From contig CM019227.1 in the NCBI GenBank assembly GCA_009741485.1, positions 14,308,669 to 14,372,668 of the forward strand: 64,000 bases of DNA, read 5' to 3'. Source of the DNA: Malurus cyaneus samueli (lineage: Eukaryota; Chordata; Aves; Passeriformes; Maluridae). Positions 39,459-53,661 of this stretch are shown here, piece by piece; position 1 is the first letter of the stretch, and each line of letters opens with the position of its first letter. The notes beneath the pieces were generated by a model. That model searched no databases, was not told where the DNA came from, and was given only the letters and a program-made list of their open reading frames with translations. The position numbers and the translations under genes were made by a program.

Positions 39459-42400
39459 CTCAATTACCCAGAAAATTACTATTGAGGTGGCAGGTTGTCA
39501 TGGTTTAACCTGAGTGAAACCACTTTTAAACTCAGCATCCAGCAGGGATTTGTTAGAGCACCTCAGCCCACCAGGGCTGTCAGAGAGCAGGAGGAGAGCC
39601 CGAGACTCTCCTAAAGGCTCTCTGTGCTCCAGTTCCACATCTCAGGCAGGATAACACAGGGAGGAGATCTGGGGAGTTCAGTTACTGTGGAAAACATGAG
39701 AACAGAAACATCAGTGACACTGAGGACAACCTCTGATCTCCGAAATCCAGGCACCGCTGCCCACCAACGCTGAATATCACGTTAAGAGGAGCTGCTCTCT
39801 GAGAGAAAGCAAAACAGCGCTGTACTTTGCTGGTCCCTTTGATTTCATCACCTGTCACAGCATCAAGTGCTCCTTTCAAAATCTGTGAGACTTGAAATAC
39901 TATGGACACACAACACTAGAATAAGAAACTGACTTTTTTTTTTCTTTTTTTTTGCAAGGCAAGGAGGATATCGGGAGAAAAAAGTATCACATTTGTGAAA
40001 TCCTTATCAACATTAATTCTGAGGACAGAGGTACTACAGGGTAGAAGTATTTGTCTCTACTGATTTATGTTTTTGACACTGCTTCATTCTCTTTGAAGCT
40101 GATTTTAGGTATTAAAAACATTAAATGCAACCCTGCTGCCTTTTCAGGACTCTAATTCTGCTACTGACTCGGAAAAGAAAATATGGAGCTCACATTAGTT
40201 TCTCTTAAGAGCCCAGACTTGAAGGAACAAAGACAGAGAATTAAACAATGATAATATTAGGTTTTGCATTATGCTTTTTCACTTATAAGCACTAGGCTTT
40301 TCATGAGACTGTTCGAGGGTATGTAAGAACAATCTATTTTTTCAGGTCTGTCTAATGCAATCTCTATCTGTACAGAGCTGCAGTGTGAATTCTGTGAAAA
40401 TGTTACTAAACCTGGGCTTGTACAGTCAGCCTTCCTCTGGGTTTTTGAAAAGCACTGACATTTCTCCACGGACTTTTTTTAAGACTGCTCATTTGCAGAG
40501 AAAACTTGCTTGTGGATGAGAATTCTGCAGTGCCAAGCACAGAACAAAAGACAGCCACCATCCCACCACCCCAAAGATGGGTTGCATTCCCCCTGTCCTC
40601 AAACACCTTTTAAACAGAGGATTTGATATTTGAAACTGTGTGAAAGGAAGACAGAAAACACAGATGAAATGAAAAAAAAAATTCAGTGGAGGAAGTCCAG
40701 CCACAGCTGAAGATTTTTTTTGTGAGAATTTGAAAAAGCATGATGGGAATTTTGGACAAAGCAGTACCAGGAAAAGTGCTCAGCTGTGGGGATGCAGTCA
40801 AGACATAAAGCTGTAAGCAGTTTTCATCAATGAACAGATTAGGTACACCCTGTGCAATAAACAGGTGCAAACTGGATGGTTTTAAGTCTTCCCACCAAGA
40901 AAAAGCAACTCAGAAGACCTCACATTTTATCTTCAATTCGAGGACAAAAGGTCCATTGGCATGACAGAACAAATCACCCCCCTGGTCCATCTCAGGAGCT
41001 GCATAAAGCACAACTGCTGTCTTCTAAAAAGCTGTTTTCCATTTTATATATATAAAACCGTACATTTATATATGTTTATAAATATGATGAGAACACCAAG
41101 ACTGCCATCCCAACGGGACTCCTGGCATTCCAGAAGAATCAGGATGGCAATGATTGATGCCACTTCCAAGGAGCTGCCCTCCACAAGCACAATCCTTGTA
41201 ATTTTATTAATATTTTGAAGATTTAAAGATATATCACCAGACCATATACTCACATTAGAAGGATACTTGTGTTTCTAACTTAAAACTGAGTGATTCACCT
41301 GATAGATCTCCAAGCCTTTTGCAGCACTGGAATTCAGTTCTCCTAATGAGGATCAGTAATTGTAGATTCAGAGACTGCCCAAACCAGTCAGCAGGAGATA
41401 ATGTGTAATATGTAACCACAGGAAAAGCAAACTGGAAAAAGAAAGACCACTGGCTTTCATAAATCATTTTTTGACAGGAACGTTATTTATCATGGGAAAT
41501 AAGCTTAATCAATAATAGAGTGAAACAACCTTAATAAAAAAGGGAATCAAGCTCTGTTCTGTTAGAGCATTATAATTAATGTGGGTAGGGGGAGCGAGAA
41601 GAGGCAGAAAGAATTGTTACAGAGAATTGTTATTATCCTGACAAATGGATTCTGGGTTGTTTCTAAAAGTTCATTTTCATCCAGCAGCCTTGAATGAGAA
41701 AGAACCAAGGACTGCATTTTGTTTTCTAAGAAGTAATGAGAAATTTTGAGGGAGGTGCCCAATTAAGGATGAATTATTCAAGTGATGAATATATTTTTAT
41801 TTGATCTCGAGGGAATGATGTAAACAATTGTGACTATATTAAAAATCAGCTTCCTTAAAAGATGTGGGGAGACCAAGTAATTCTCAATTTATTTTTATAT
41901 ACAAACCAAGTGTAAGTTTTTCCAAAAGTCATCATTTTTCTTCTGGGTTGATTAATTTTACAAATATGAGAGGAAAGGAACAGCACTCTAGAGAAATTTC
42001 AGAAGCTTGATGAAAAGAAATGTTCTCATCTACATTAAAACACAAATATTTGTGTATTATAGTTATTTTCTTCAGTCACTTTTCATTTATCTTTCCAAGT
42101 ATTTTTACAAATGAATGATAATTCCATCAGATTTTGAAAACATTTAGCAAATTTTCTGAAAAATATTGCTCAACGTCATCTGCAAAAGGAGAAACCTACA
42201 TATATGTACAATGTTCACAGGCATCCCAATCAAAGGGAATATATATCCCAACCATAAAACATTTTTCTCAATCCACCTGGCCACATCATCAATATAAACA
42301 TAAAGGAATAGCACTGTTAATGTTCAATTAAAAAAAATTTAAAAAACCCTTATATCGGAAGCAAAATAACAAAAAAGAGAGAACTAACAGTCGCTAAAGG

Positions 42401-42610
42401 AAGTTAACAAAGGGGCTGTAATTTTTTGTGGAGAACATACAGTTAGATTAACTTCAAAAATACATTTATAGGGAGAAAGAAAATATATGTAAAGGTAAGA
42501 ACGATGAGGATTGGAATAGGCGAATGAACAACAAATTTGCTGGTCTGACTCAGATTCTGTATTTCAGTTAAGATATCCAAAATCCCTGAAACCTGGAGGT
42601 AACTCTCTGT
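39459..42610. other. Noncoding stretch, no gene recognised
   Basis: AT-rich DNA. A motif resembling the start of some avian long terminal repeats lies at 39496-39510, but no matching end or internal sequence could be identified. TTTTATATATATAAAA at 41042-41057 is a perfect 16-bp palindrome. Open frames are short. No gene or RNA could be supported. Confidence 0.5.
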
Positions 42611-42719
42611 CAAAAAAACAAACAAAAAAAAAAAAAAAAACCAACAAACAGAAAAACCCCAAAAACACAACCAAAACAAAACAAAAAAAAAAACAAAACC
42701 AAAAAACCAAAAAAACAAG
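42611..42719 (+). repeat. A/C-rich simple repeat
   Basis: About 110 bp containing only A and C apart from two G residues, with A runs of up to 17 or so broken by C, CC or CCCC. It is one of the longest low-complexity tracts in the window. The minus strand reads as a Phe/Trp/Gly/Val-rich frame, which is an artefact. Confidence 0.92.
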
Positions 42720-45352
42720 ACTCCAAAGGGTTTAATAATTTAGTAATCAATTTAATGATTATCATGCCTAGCCTAAACGTTTGAATTTCATGAGTGGCTC
42801 TTTTGCCTCTGCAGCAGACATTTTGTTCCTGTTGCCAAAGCCCTTCTCTTCTCCACTCAGTATTCCACTGACTATCCACACACAATCTACAGACAAGCCA
42901 CAGGTCAGGGAAAGCAGAGCAACGAAATAATTCTTATCCAGGAGATCATTTGAAAGCCTCTTAAAGTGTTCCCAGACAATTTGTGAAGGGAGAGAAAAAG
43001 ATTATGAGGTATCTTACCTGTTACAAATTATTCAGCAGCTCAGAAAGTCCCTTGTTTTTGGAAGGATGTTGTTGAGAACAACAGAATTTTTGATGCTTTA
43101 CTGTGAAATTCTTAACTTTCTATTTTATCTCAGGATTAAAAAGTTACCTGTTTTCAGGTAACTTTTTACACAAGTCCCACTCTGTACTAATCTCAGTTTT
43201 CATTCTGTTTGATCCTCCCAGGATTAAACTGGCAATGATCCTGAGACCATGGAAGAAGCTGTATGGAGACCCCTATTCTTCAGGAACTCATTACTTTTCC
43301 ACTCCCACTTTATGTCAGTAAGGTGTCTTGAACTCCAGTAACTTAGACATAACGCAGCAGGAAGAAAGTATCAATATATTGGGTTTTCTAAGTTTTTTCT
43401 ACACCAAATCCTTCACCAGGTTCCACTGGGAACAGTTTCAATAACCCCATGCATGAAACCATCCCAAAATTCAGCCTGCTCCTGCTTCTCCATCCAGCAT
43501 TGTCAGCCAGCCACAGCTTCTCACCTGAAATCAAACACTCAGTGCTTCTCCTTTCATATCCTGTTTCAGTGCACAGATCAGTGATGGAAAGCTGGGCCAC
43601 TGTTAATTCAATTACATGGTAGAACAGAGAAGGGAACGTGTTATTGATAGTGAGTAGCAGCACCTACTGGTCCCCTCATCTATTCCCTCTGGAGAATGTA
43701 CTGCTTTAATCACTGCAGACCTGCAAATGTGCTTCGTGCTCTTTTTTACAGCATCACATTCAGGTGTTTTCTATTTATCTCCTCCAGAAATGCATGGGTT
43801 GCTCCACTCATCGTAAATGTGGACCACACAGAAATGGAACCCTGTTCTATATGAGAGTGTGCTTTTTTACAGGAGTCATTAGAGCTGCAGAAGAGGAATC
43901 TTTATTCTGCTGGGAAAGACATGGCAGTAGTGATTGACCATTTTTCCCCTGGCTTGCTTGCAATAAAATATTTATTCATAATACATGTTTAGTGCTGCAG
44001 GTGGCATTGTTACTGTTCAAAGAACCCTACTCAGCACATAATGTGGTCGGCACTTCATCTTCCTGAAAATGAATCTTGAAAACTTCTTGAATTATATATC
44101 TCCTCCTGCTTTTCGGTGGATCCATAATTTTCTTCAGAAGACGAATTGCAGACAGCAGTACTGATGAGAATTAAACTAGCAAGGTTCATGTTAAGAATAT
44201 AGTCAGTAAATCAGAAACTGAGAGCAATGTCAGAGATTCAGAATCTGAATATTGTAGACTGACAATGTCCTGAGATGCTGCTCATGATGGAGTCTGGTAA
44301 CAAAGCCATGAGGTTCAACACCAGTCTGGCACAGATACCCACATGTTCAGGTACCAGACACCTGCAGTCCCCTCCCAGGAACACTGAAATCACCCTTGCT
44401 GCATACAAGGAGGAGAAGGAAGCCTCAGTCAACTAATTCTAAAACGAAGACTCTGTGTGCAGCAAAAGCCAGAGAGCTGCTCCTTCCAAACACCAATAAA
44501 CAATGCCAATAACCACAGAGAGCTTTAGGAAATTGCCACCAGGGATATTCTCCAGCATATAAAGCTACATGTTCAATCAATGCAAAAAAGGCTCCTTACT
44601 TTAGAAAATAATTTTTCTTAAAAAACCCCAACACTCTAAAAACATAATAAACCTGTCACTCCAAAGCCACCATATTCACCTTTGGGAGCAATCATACTGA
44701 TCCTGTTTAACTGAAATCATTCACCAGTGATACATGACTCCTATATCAATTTATTGTATAAACATCTTCCTAAACCCTTCTGCTTTGTTGGTGAATAACC
44801 CAGACAAAAGAATTTGTATACCAATCCCTCAGCTCTTGCTATGAACAAGACTCTCTGGTCCAGTGGTTGTTTCCTTATCAAATCTGTAGGATAGTAAAGG
44901 CCTCCAACAAAGGCAGAAAAGAGGGTTCACATCCTATACATTTCATATTTCTGCCTTCAGTTACATTCCTAACTCATTCCTTGTGTCACAAACTGCTCTG
45001 CTTCTGTGTTCACAAATAATTTGCAGAGGAGAACCACACAAAGGGCAAATACTGAGTCCAGCGAGCAGGGATTTGGCTGTTGATGTTCGTGGGAGCCTTG
45101 CAGCTCCATCTCTGAGCACACACAGACTCTTCACCTCTGTGCAGGGCTTTGGGCTCTCAGGAGTGTCAGGCTCAGGGAAATTGATGGGCTCTGTTCCCAT
45201 CTCAGGGCATCCACATCTCTCGCTATGGGACTGATGTGCAGAAACCTACAAGTGGCAGGATAAGACACTATCCTTAGTTTATAGATGTATCCATGTTAAC
45301 TCATGAAATGTTTTGTATTAGAAAACTCATATCTACGTTGCAAAATCTTTTC
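42720..45352. other. Noncoding stretch with a perfect hairpin, no gene recognised
   Basis: Unique DNA of mixed composition. The only structural feature is the inverted repeat at 43137-43168, listed separately. Open frames around 43103-43321 and 44961-45234 are short and unrecognised. Confidence 0.5.
43137..43168. repeat. Perfect 14-bp inverted repeat, 4-nt loop
   Basis: TAAAAAGTTACCTG at 43137-43150 is followed by TTTT and its exact reverse complement at 43155-43168. CAGGATTAAA overlaps the left flank (43131-43140) and recurs at 43219-43228. A stem this long with so short a loop is unlikely in ordinary unique DNA and may record a template-switch mutation or a small RNA hairpin. No known function is assigned. 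Confidence 0.9.
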
Positions 45353-45371
45353 TTTTTTTTTTTTTTTTTTT
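45353..45371 (+). repeat. Poly-T run
   Basis: Nineteen T residues, preceded by shorter T runs from 45347. It is the main homopolymer with T on the plus strand. Confidence 0.85.
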
Positions 45372-45779
45372 GACATGAGGTATTTGTATTTTCACATGAA
45401 GCAGCCTGTCAGCTCTAAACATCCCATGTCTCGTTTACCCACAGAAGGGACACTGGACAAATGGAAACACCGTGACTGTCCTCCACAGAATTCACCCAAA
45501 CCTCTCAGCCTTGGCCAGGATGAGAGGGTAATTCAACCTTCCTGTCAATAAAATCATCACAGGCTCACTGAAGTTTCCCAATGCAACAGTGAATTCTGGG
45601 GCATATCAAATAGGGGCTAAATCAAATCCAGCAATTTTCCACTGCTTTGATACATGCTTCCAAAAGAGGTGGAATTTAACAAACCAGAGCTTCAGTTGAT
45701 ATAAATCAGCACCATTCCGCTGAAGCTAATGCAGCTGCATTGATTCACAGCCACTGAAGTCTTGGACTCTGGTCTCAGA

Positions 45780-46560
45780 AATATGATAGAAAGTTCCATT
45801 TGCTAATGTAAATGTATATTGATGGTTTATCGCATAAATTTGTTCGGGAAAATGCATGAATCAGTGCTGCTTTTTTAGTAATAAATCGCCATAACAGGTA
45901 GGAATAAGTTTTGAGCTTTTAAAGGACCCAATATATGTACTTCAGTCACGCAGTAATTCTGCAAGTGTGCTGTTGCTTTGAAAAACACCTTTTTTCCTTA
46001 GTGCCCCTCTCCAGAAATTGCACCACCACTCCTATGACTGCAGACAACAAATTTAAAATACCCTTAATTGGAAGCTGAAAAAAAATAAGCGTGCTGCACA
46101 ATGGCTGAGACACAAGACTTATGGTTGTTTACTGTAACACTAAGACAGTCCCATTAACAAGAATGATGGGAAACTGCATCCTGGCATTATTCTTAGCAAA
46201 AGACTTGACAAATATGTTTTGTAAATGAAGGAACTACAACAGAGAAAACATATAATACACTTTTCCCCCCTTTTTCCCAGTGAAATGGTTGCATGTTTAA
46301 TGCTTTATACATTATTCAAGGCTCCATTTTCCAGGGTTCATCAATACCCTAGTCTGCAGCAGCTAGAAGCTTGTAACAACTGACAAATGTAGACAAACAT
46401 GCTGCTTAACCCAAGAACAGTGGGTCAGAGAACAAACAGGAAAATTTATTGTCTTGGCTATATTACTGTTGGAATGGAGAAGTAAATGAATACCATACGT
46501 TATAGCTTATCACTTACAGTATGAGTGTATCATGAACAGCCCAGCATGTCCTGCTTAAAT
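45780..46560. other. AT-rich repeat-poor block; possible conserved noncoding DNA
   Basis: Unique AT-rich DNA lacking repeats, with several homeodomain- and HOX-like cores (for example TTTATCGCATAAA near 45827-45839). The texture resembles vertebrate conserved noncoding elements. No conservation data are available from the sequence alone, so this is a low-confidence suggestion. Confidence 0.2.
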
Positions 46561-48109
46561 AATGCTGATGGATAACGTGCAGGCAGCTTTTGTGCACTGC
46601 TGAGGTTTTGTCTTGTCTACATGTTGTTTGTACTTATTTAGGGCTGGAGGAAGAGACAAAAGAATAGCAAGAGCCATGCTAGGGGCTGGTGCAATCCCCT
46701 TCCTCCACGCAGCCATAATGTATCGGGGCTGTGCCCACCATTGCAGAGAAATATAGGATATAGGAGTCTTCTTGGGGTAAAAAGCACATTCCACAATATA
46801 TCCTAACACCAGACATTGTATTATTTCCCAGCTGCACTTGTAAGCAGCTCTGCAGAGGACAAAGGAGAAAAAGGAAGGGAAAAAAAAGGTGTGGGGGGAG
46901 AGGAATATCAACCTGAGTTTTATTGCCTCTGCCTGCTGGAGAAGTGTAGGGAGATTAGCAATAATTTTTATATTCAGCACTGCACCTCTGAAGGTGACTC
47001 AAGAACTTGTGTGAGCTAGAATTCCAGGAGAGTGCAAGCAGAGCCCCAGACCTGTGGTGCTGCTTCTCTCCTGCCCTCAGCCTGTTGTTTGGCCAGGCCA
47101 TTCCAGCTGTGCAAGGCAGGTGCACCTCTGGATTTCTGGGAACACCTGCAGGTTCTCAGGGCTCTGGGGTGAGGAGATCCCATCCCACACTGCCACCATG
47201 CTATTTCAGATATTATACCAGTGCTGTGTGAATGGCAAACGGGGAGGAAAAGGGCACAGCAGACCTGAAAAGTGTAATTCAGAGCCACCTGATATTCATC
47301 CTGCTATTGTGCCACAGAAACTGCCTGTGGGGGAATCAAGCCCCACATGAAGGAAATCATTTAACAATGGCAGGGATCCCTTAAAATTATGATTAAGCTT
47401 TTTGCTATTCAGTGGAAAAAATAGAAATCAAACACCCTCCCACGCCCCCCAAAAAAAGAAAAAGGTAATTTTCCCCCAAATAATTAAAGGCAGTTGTGAC
47501 TGAAGGGTTAGATTTATAATTTTTGGTAATTTAAGTCACTAATATTAACCACAGGAATTAATTTGGTCTGACACCTTTACAAGCAGATTTTTACCAACAG
47601 AAAAAAGATATTCCCAGCCCAACATGAATTAAGGAGTGCTTGTCTACTCACAAAACTGTATCATTTTAATTAAGATTTTGCAGTCACCATTTATTAATTT
47701 AAGCCTGACCTATATCTCAGTAAGGGAATTTAAAATAACAAGTTGGGTTCAAATAGATTGGAACTCCTTACACAAATCACATGGATTTTAATGAAGCAGC
47801 TCGATATTCCATCTATATTTACTCTGGCATGATTTTGTGATGCATGACAAGCCTGCCATGAACAGGATTTTAAAGAGGAGCCCTGCTTCAAAAAGGAAAC
47901 AAGATGGGATGAGTTCCATGTGGGACTCAAGTTTGCACTTCTCAAAGGCCCAAATCTCACACTGGTCAAGATGAACCTACTCAGCAAAATATCACATAGT
48001 GGTGATTTCTGTGCATGAGTAAATCAGTTATTTAATACCTACTCCTCATTATATTTGGCTGATTTATGCTTGGTATAAACAAAGAATGTTGATATTTTCT
48101 CAGATACAG

Positions 48110-48161
48110 AAAAAAAAAAAAAAAAACCAAACAACAAAAACCCCCGACCAAAACCAAAACT
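48110..48161 (+). repeat. Poly-A run with A/C-rich tail
   Basis: Seventeen A residues followed by A runs broken by C, CC and CCCCC. It is similar in texture to the tract at 18162. Confidence 0.85.
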
Positions 48162-48990
48162 GAAGCAATCCAGTTCTTGGTGCTTGTTGACTTAGTAGAG
48201 AGATTTTTCTTTCCCACTGCTGATCCCCAGCATTAATTTTCATCCCAGTGTCCCAGAAATCTGTGGCTTATGCAGACCCTGGTAAGATTTAGGACCTGCT
48301 CTTGGATATACCCAACCTGGCTGAATATGTTTTCCTTTCCAACATAAAAACTGAATTAGCAGGGTTGGCCAGCATGGATCTATGGAATTACATGAGGAAA
48401 TGTGATGGCCAGCATGGAGAACTTGTATTGGTGCTAAAAAACTTGATTTAGTCTGCTGTAAACTGAGAATAGGAAACACCAACACCTTTTCCTGATCTTG
48501 AGCTGATGATCCAACAACCACTGAAGGAAAATCTCCAGGAGAGCCACTCGATCCAAAACCTGTTTCCCAAATGTTGGCAGATTTGTTTGGGCATCTTAAA
48601 TAGACTTCCACAGAAGATACTTGCACTTGGTGCCTGACATGGCATTTCTTTGCTTCCCCTGCAGCTCTCTCTCCTGTTATTAGGCTGACTATGATAAAAC
48701 TCCAATACCACATTTGCATTCCAGAAAGTCACCAGACAGCAATCCTGGGATACAACTGCTAATCAGGGGGCTGGTGATATCTGCAGCAGAGCAGATGGTG
48801 ATGTTCCACAGGTCCTGCTGCAGGGGCCCTCAGTTTTCGAGGCACTTCTTGTAAATTTAGAAACTTTGATCTGCAGTTTGGGCCATCCCTTAGTGCTCAG
48901 GTTGACCACGTGGACAACTAAGCACAAACATGGATCTTCATCATCCTCAGGTATTAAATACTGCTCATGTTTTCCTGTGATTCCAGCCAC

Positions 48991-49013
48991 TCTCATCTCA
49001 TCTCATCTCATCT
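48991..49013 (+). repeat. (TCTCA)n microsatellite
   Basis: Four TCTCA units in tandem followed by TCT. A pentanucleotide microsatellite. Confidence 0.85.
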
Positions 49014-50449
49014 ATGTGCAACTTCCATCCAACTCAGTACTGAGAGCACCGAAATAGCAGCTCAAAAATAAAGCAGGATCAATTTGGTAGAAAGAGCTGG
49101 CAAGCTTGGCAGTGACCCAACCACCTTCCCTTCTGCCCCTGCTGACATTCTGATACCACCCCTGGCTCCTGCAATTCATTTGCCTCCCACTTGGAAGCAT
49201 TTACAGAGAAATAACCTTGATCTTGACTTCTCACCATTCCCCAGGCAAATTATTATGTTTTCTTACTGTTCCTTCACCCTGTGGTATTTAACAGTTTTGG
49301 TTTCTTGCCTGGGTTCATTCAAAGCCTCAAAGTGCAAAACAAAAATAACCCCAGAACTGTGCAAGTAATGTAACAATTTTTCAAAGATGTCCTATGTGGA
49401 ACAGAGCTGGACAGGGTAGAGGAGGGAAAATTGAGAATGACATAAAACTGGCAGTATTAAAAGTAAAATAATAGTAAGGGTACAGCTTTGCTTTATACAA
49501 TAATTCTTGGTCATTAATATGATCAGTTGGAAAACATGATTAATATAGAGGGTTAAACACATTTTTAGTTTAGACATTCTGATGCTCAGAAATATCTGCA
49601 TCAGGAAACCTTGAGAAAAAGAGGGAGAAAGAACCAGGAGACTGAGAGCACAGAAAAGTTCTGCTTTTTGCTGAAATTTGTTTTTAAAGGGAAGATAGCT
49701 GCTCAGCATTGGGACCCTGTTCTAGAGGGGCTTTGAAGAGCCATACCTTTGTTCATTAGATATCCAAAGCAGAGACACCAAAACTTTTGACTGCATCATA
49801 CAGAGCTGGATAGAAGGAAATCCCAAACAATTTTGATGAAAAGCAGGGCTATCTGAAAAAATGGGGAAGCGAAATGACAGGGGGAACATGGACACCAAAA
49901 CCCCACACAGCAGCTGCTTACCAGCCAAGAGGAAATCAAGAGCCAATCTCCTGCAGAACTGTAACCTTTCCTCTAATGCCATTTATCAAAGACAAGGGAT
50001 GTAGAGGAGAAAAGTCCTTAAAATGCAGCTGATTGTTGGCTGAAGATCACAGCCAGATTCAGTTGCTGCTATGGACACATTTAATAAAACACCTATTTTA
50101 CATTAATCGCTGTTTTAAAGTTATTTAATTGTTTTTGTTCTTACCAATTTTTTTTTGTTATGATGTCTATCTGGACAGTTTCAGAAGTAGGGACCCAGAA
50201 GTATAACCTTAAGTTGCCTGAAGTTATGATTCACTATATTTTTGCCTCACTTTTTTATTGCCCATAAGTGCAGCCTTACTGTTGCTCATAAACAGATGTG
50301 AATCTGTCCCTGCTATCACACCTCACTGTGCAAAGGAAAATAACAGAACAGCAGCTGCACTCACACACCATTTTTTCAGTCTACCCAGTCCTGAGACAGT
50401 TCAAGGGGCATTGTGAATAAAGCTAAAAACATTGACTTTTGTGCCGCAG

Positions 50450-50475
50450 AAAAAAAAAAAACAAACAAACAAACA
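50450..50475 (+). repeat. A run plus (CAAA)n
   Basis: Twelve A residues followed by CAAA units repeated three times and a partial copy. Confidence 0.8.
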
Positions 50476-50541
50476 CCTCTAACCAGGAAAGCAGATTTTC
50501 ATTTATGGCTCATCCTCCCAATTATATATCTATTATTACAT

Positions 50542-50567
50542 ATTATATAATTATGTAATTATATAAT
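50542..50567. repeat. Perfect 12-bp AT-only inverted repeat
   Basis: ATTATATAATTA at 50542-50553 and TAATTATATAAT at 50556-50567 are exact reverse complements separated by TG. In an AT-only context this is probably a cruciform-prone low-complexity sequence. Confidence 0.85.
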
Positions 50568-52525
50568 CAGTATAGAAGATAATCTCTTGTGCCATCAAAT
50601 CAGATGAAATTCTTGAAAATATACAACTGTAGGCGAATTTGCCTGTGTTTATGTGCCCCCATGCAGCTCTCCAGGCAATGCTCACTGGACGGGCACAATG
50701 AACACATTGCTGTTTCCTGCTCACTCCAGGAGGAGCCTTAGGCTGCTGCTGCCTCCAGACCTTGCTCAATCTCTCAAGCAGATGTGGTTTAGATATGCAG
50801 ACATCCACAATCAGAGGGCTGAGGGTTGAAAAACAGTCATTACCCATTTGGTCATGAGACTCCACCAGTCTGGGATCTCAAATTAATTTTTCTGGGACCT
50901 TCTCACACCTTTGCAGGGCTCCAGATGATGTTATGTGCTGATGAAAATGAATTTACCTTCTGCTAAGGATGCTGGAGACAAGGCAGTGGCTTTGGCTGTG
51001 CATAGGGTTGTTTGGCATTTATTTTAGTACTTTAACAACCTGAACCCACCTGACTTTGCTGCTCCTGAAGCAACAGCCATCCTTCCTTTCCAAATGCTCT
51101 GTTGCTCCGTCTTTGCCCACAGAGGCTGGCAAACTCCATGGGTTAGAGCCAGATTTAGAAACAACAAGGTACATGAAGAAGTAACTCAGTGGAATTATCA
51201 CACTGCCTGCTTGGGATTACTCCAAGTAACTACAGAATAATTCAATTCAAAAATTATCTCTGAAATACCAAAAAATCCCATAAAAAGGGGGAGATTAGAT
51301 GAGACAGCTTTCCTTGGAAGATGTACAGATCTGGCTGTGCTCTCAGTGCTGTGTCCACATGGCACACAGAAGCTGTTTACCCTCATTAGCAACAATCCCA
51401 TCCCCAGCATTGATTAGTTTTGTTCCTCTCTAAAAGAAACATTTGTTTTCCAAATTAATCTTCTGCAAAGACAAGGGGCAGAACAGAAGCATTGTTGGTC
51501 TGAGAGCTCCTCTGAAGGATATAGGACGAAGAAAACTGATAAATATTTTATTAGGAGAAAAAGAAAAAGGAAAAGAAAATTGAACCAGAAAAAAAAAAGT
51601 CCACCCTCAAAATCACAGGATAAACTCTTTATACCACAAGCTAAATTCTGCTCCTGTTTTTGGCTGCTGCTGTTTTTATTATTAAAGATTTTGCTGAGAG
51701 TCTACATTTTGATGTTAACATATGAAAATACGTTGACTGGCACAGGAAAACAAACTCATAAATTTCAACTCTAAGTATCTGTTTTAATGTATTATTGTAC
51801 TTTATTGGCAATATTCCACCAGCAAATGCCTTTTTATTACTGTATCCCCTCTTTGCAATAAAGAGGAATGCTGTTGACTGGCTTCCACTTTGGGAAATAT
51901 GAAATCATTGTTTCTTGCTAGCTGTGGGCAAGAAGTACTTTTCAAAGCATGCTAAAGTTGCAAAAGTGCGCTCACAAGAAATATATAGCAAGAAATATGT
52001 TAGTACCTTTCATAAATTTTCAATACAGGGATATAGCAAGATCATTTCCAAGCATAAACAGACCCAGCAAAGAAAATATATTATCTTAAATCAGGTATCA
52101 TTCCCCTGCACAACAAAAGATGGGTTGTTTAACAGCATAAAACAAGCAGACTTCAGCCTAGTACAATATGATAGCTGAGAAAGCTTTAATATTTTACATA
52201 AGTAGCCAACCATCTCCAGCTAAATCTTTTATCCCTAACTGAAACAAAAGGCACATTTGGCTTCAGAGAAATCTTTGCCTGTCTGCAGGGGAGGTTGTTG
52301 AATCAATTCAAAACTTTTTCAATAGCTGGCAAAAAAAGTTAGAGGGAGAATCGAGGCATTTATCCCAAACTGCATAAATAGGATAGAGTTGTGAAGCCCA
52401 CGGATTTTGTGGGAGAAGGGAAGCAGGAAGGAACAGAAATTCGTGTCACCCACGAAGGGGACAGCAGAGCTTGGAGCTCACCCAGCAGCCAAGGACAACA
52501 TCCTCTGCCCTCCTTTTGCTTTCTG

Positions 52526-52547
52526 AAAAAAAAAAAAAAAAAAAAAA
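52526..52547 (+). repeat. Poly-A run
   Basis: Twenty-two uninterrupted A residues with no recognisable processed gene upstream. Confidence 0.85.
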
Positions 52548-53661
52548 TTCTCCAGTTAACATTGCACAACCCCACCTTGTATTTCACCCAGTGAAGGATT
52601 AAATGAAGAATCTGTAGAATCTGTTCAGGGAAATGTTGCCATGCTGGGCCAGAACATCATGAGGACAGTTGGCAAAGCCAGTGTCACTGCACAAATCCTA
52701 TTGTCACAGTGGTGGATATGGGACAGCCCTGACACATCACAATGCCCCATGTCCCCCTGCCTGGCCAGAGCTCCAGGGGAGCATAACCTACAAAAACCCA
52801 TCCTTGAGCCAAGGGCTGAATTCTGACACAAAATCAGCCCTAAAGCAAAGCAATAAACCCCTGGTAAACAAGGTTTTAGGTGCTGAGCAACCCTGCAGTC
52901 AGTCTGCGTGCAAGGCCTTCAACCCAGACACTTTCCTGGGAAGCTGGAAAATCAGACTGCAACCAATGAGTTAGCAGTCCTACTGCTCCACTGATTCAGT
53001 AAAAAAAAAACCAGCAATTTCAAATATTTTTGCCCTCTTTCTGCTATTAGTAAGGCCCACAATGGAATTGTGTTAATATTTGATATACAGGTCTAAGTTA
53101 AAACCTAGAATCCTTAATAGGTAATATTTGCATCATTTTTAAGGCAGATCCTTTAATTTTTCATATGCAGCAGTTGGTATGAATAATTTAATTACATCCA
53201 AGGATCCACTATAAAGCCCAGTGATTTACTGACATATTGAAAATTGATGGTAGAAGGTGGCACTGTCCTACTCTAAGCAACAATTGATGGTTTCAGCCTG
53301 TTCCCAGTGGATTTGAGTCAATTGTGCCATAAAAATCTCTGACACTTCCTGGTGAGCCTGAGGTTTGCTTACGACAGGCAATTATGGGGGAATTTCTTTG
53401 GTTTTTCTGGTGTTATACTTCCTTCAGTGGGCAGAGACAAACCCATATTCTGGAGGCCTGTGAATCAATGAAAGCTAAACAGATCCCTAAATTCAGATAT
53501 AAATTAAGAGATGTGGAAATGAATCAGTTCCCATTAGCTGTGTTTATTCCTGCAGCAGTCATTCTTGAGGGGTTTTTGAGTATAAGACCTTTCCTGCTGC
53601 TCAGGTCCTGATCCAAAATCTCTGAAAGTCATTGGAGGCATCCAATTGACATAATCAGATG

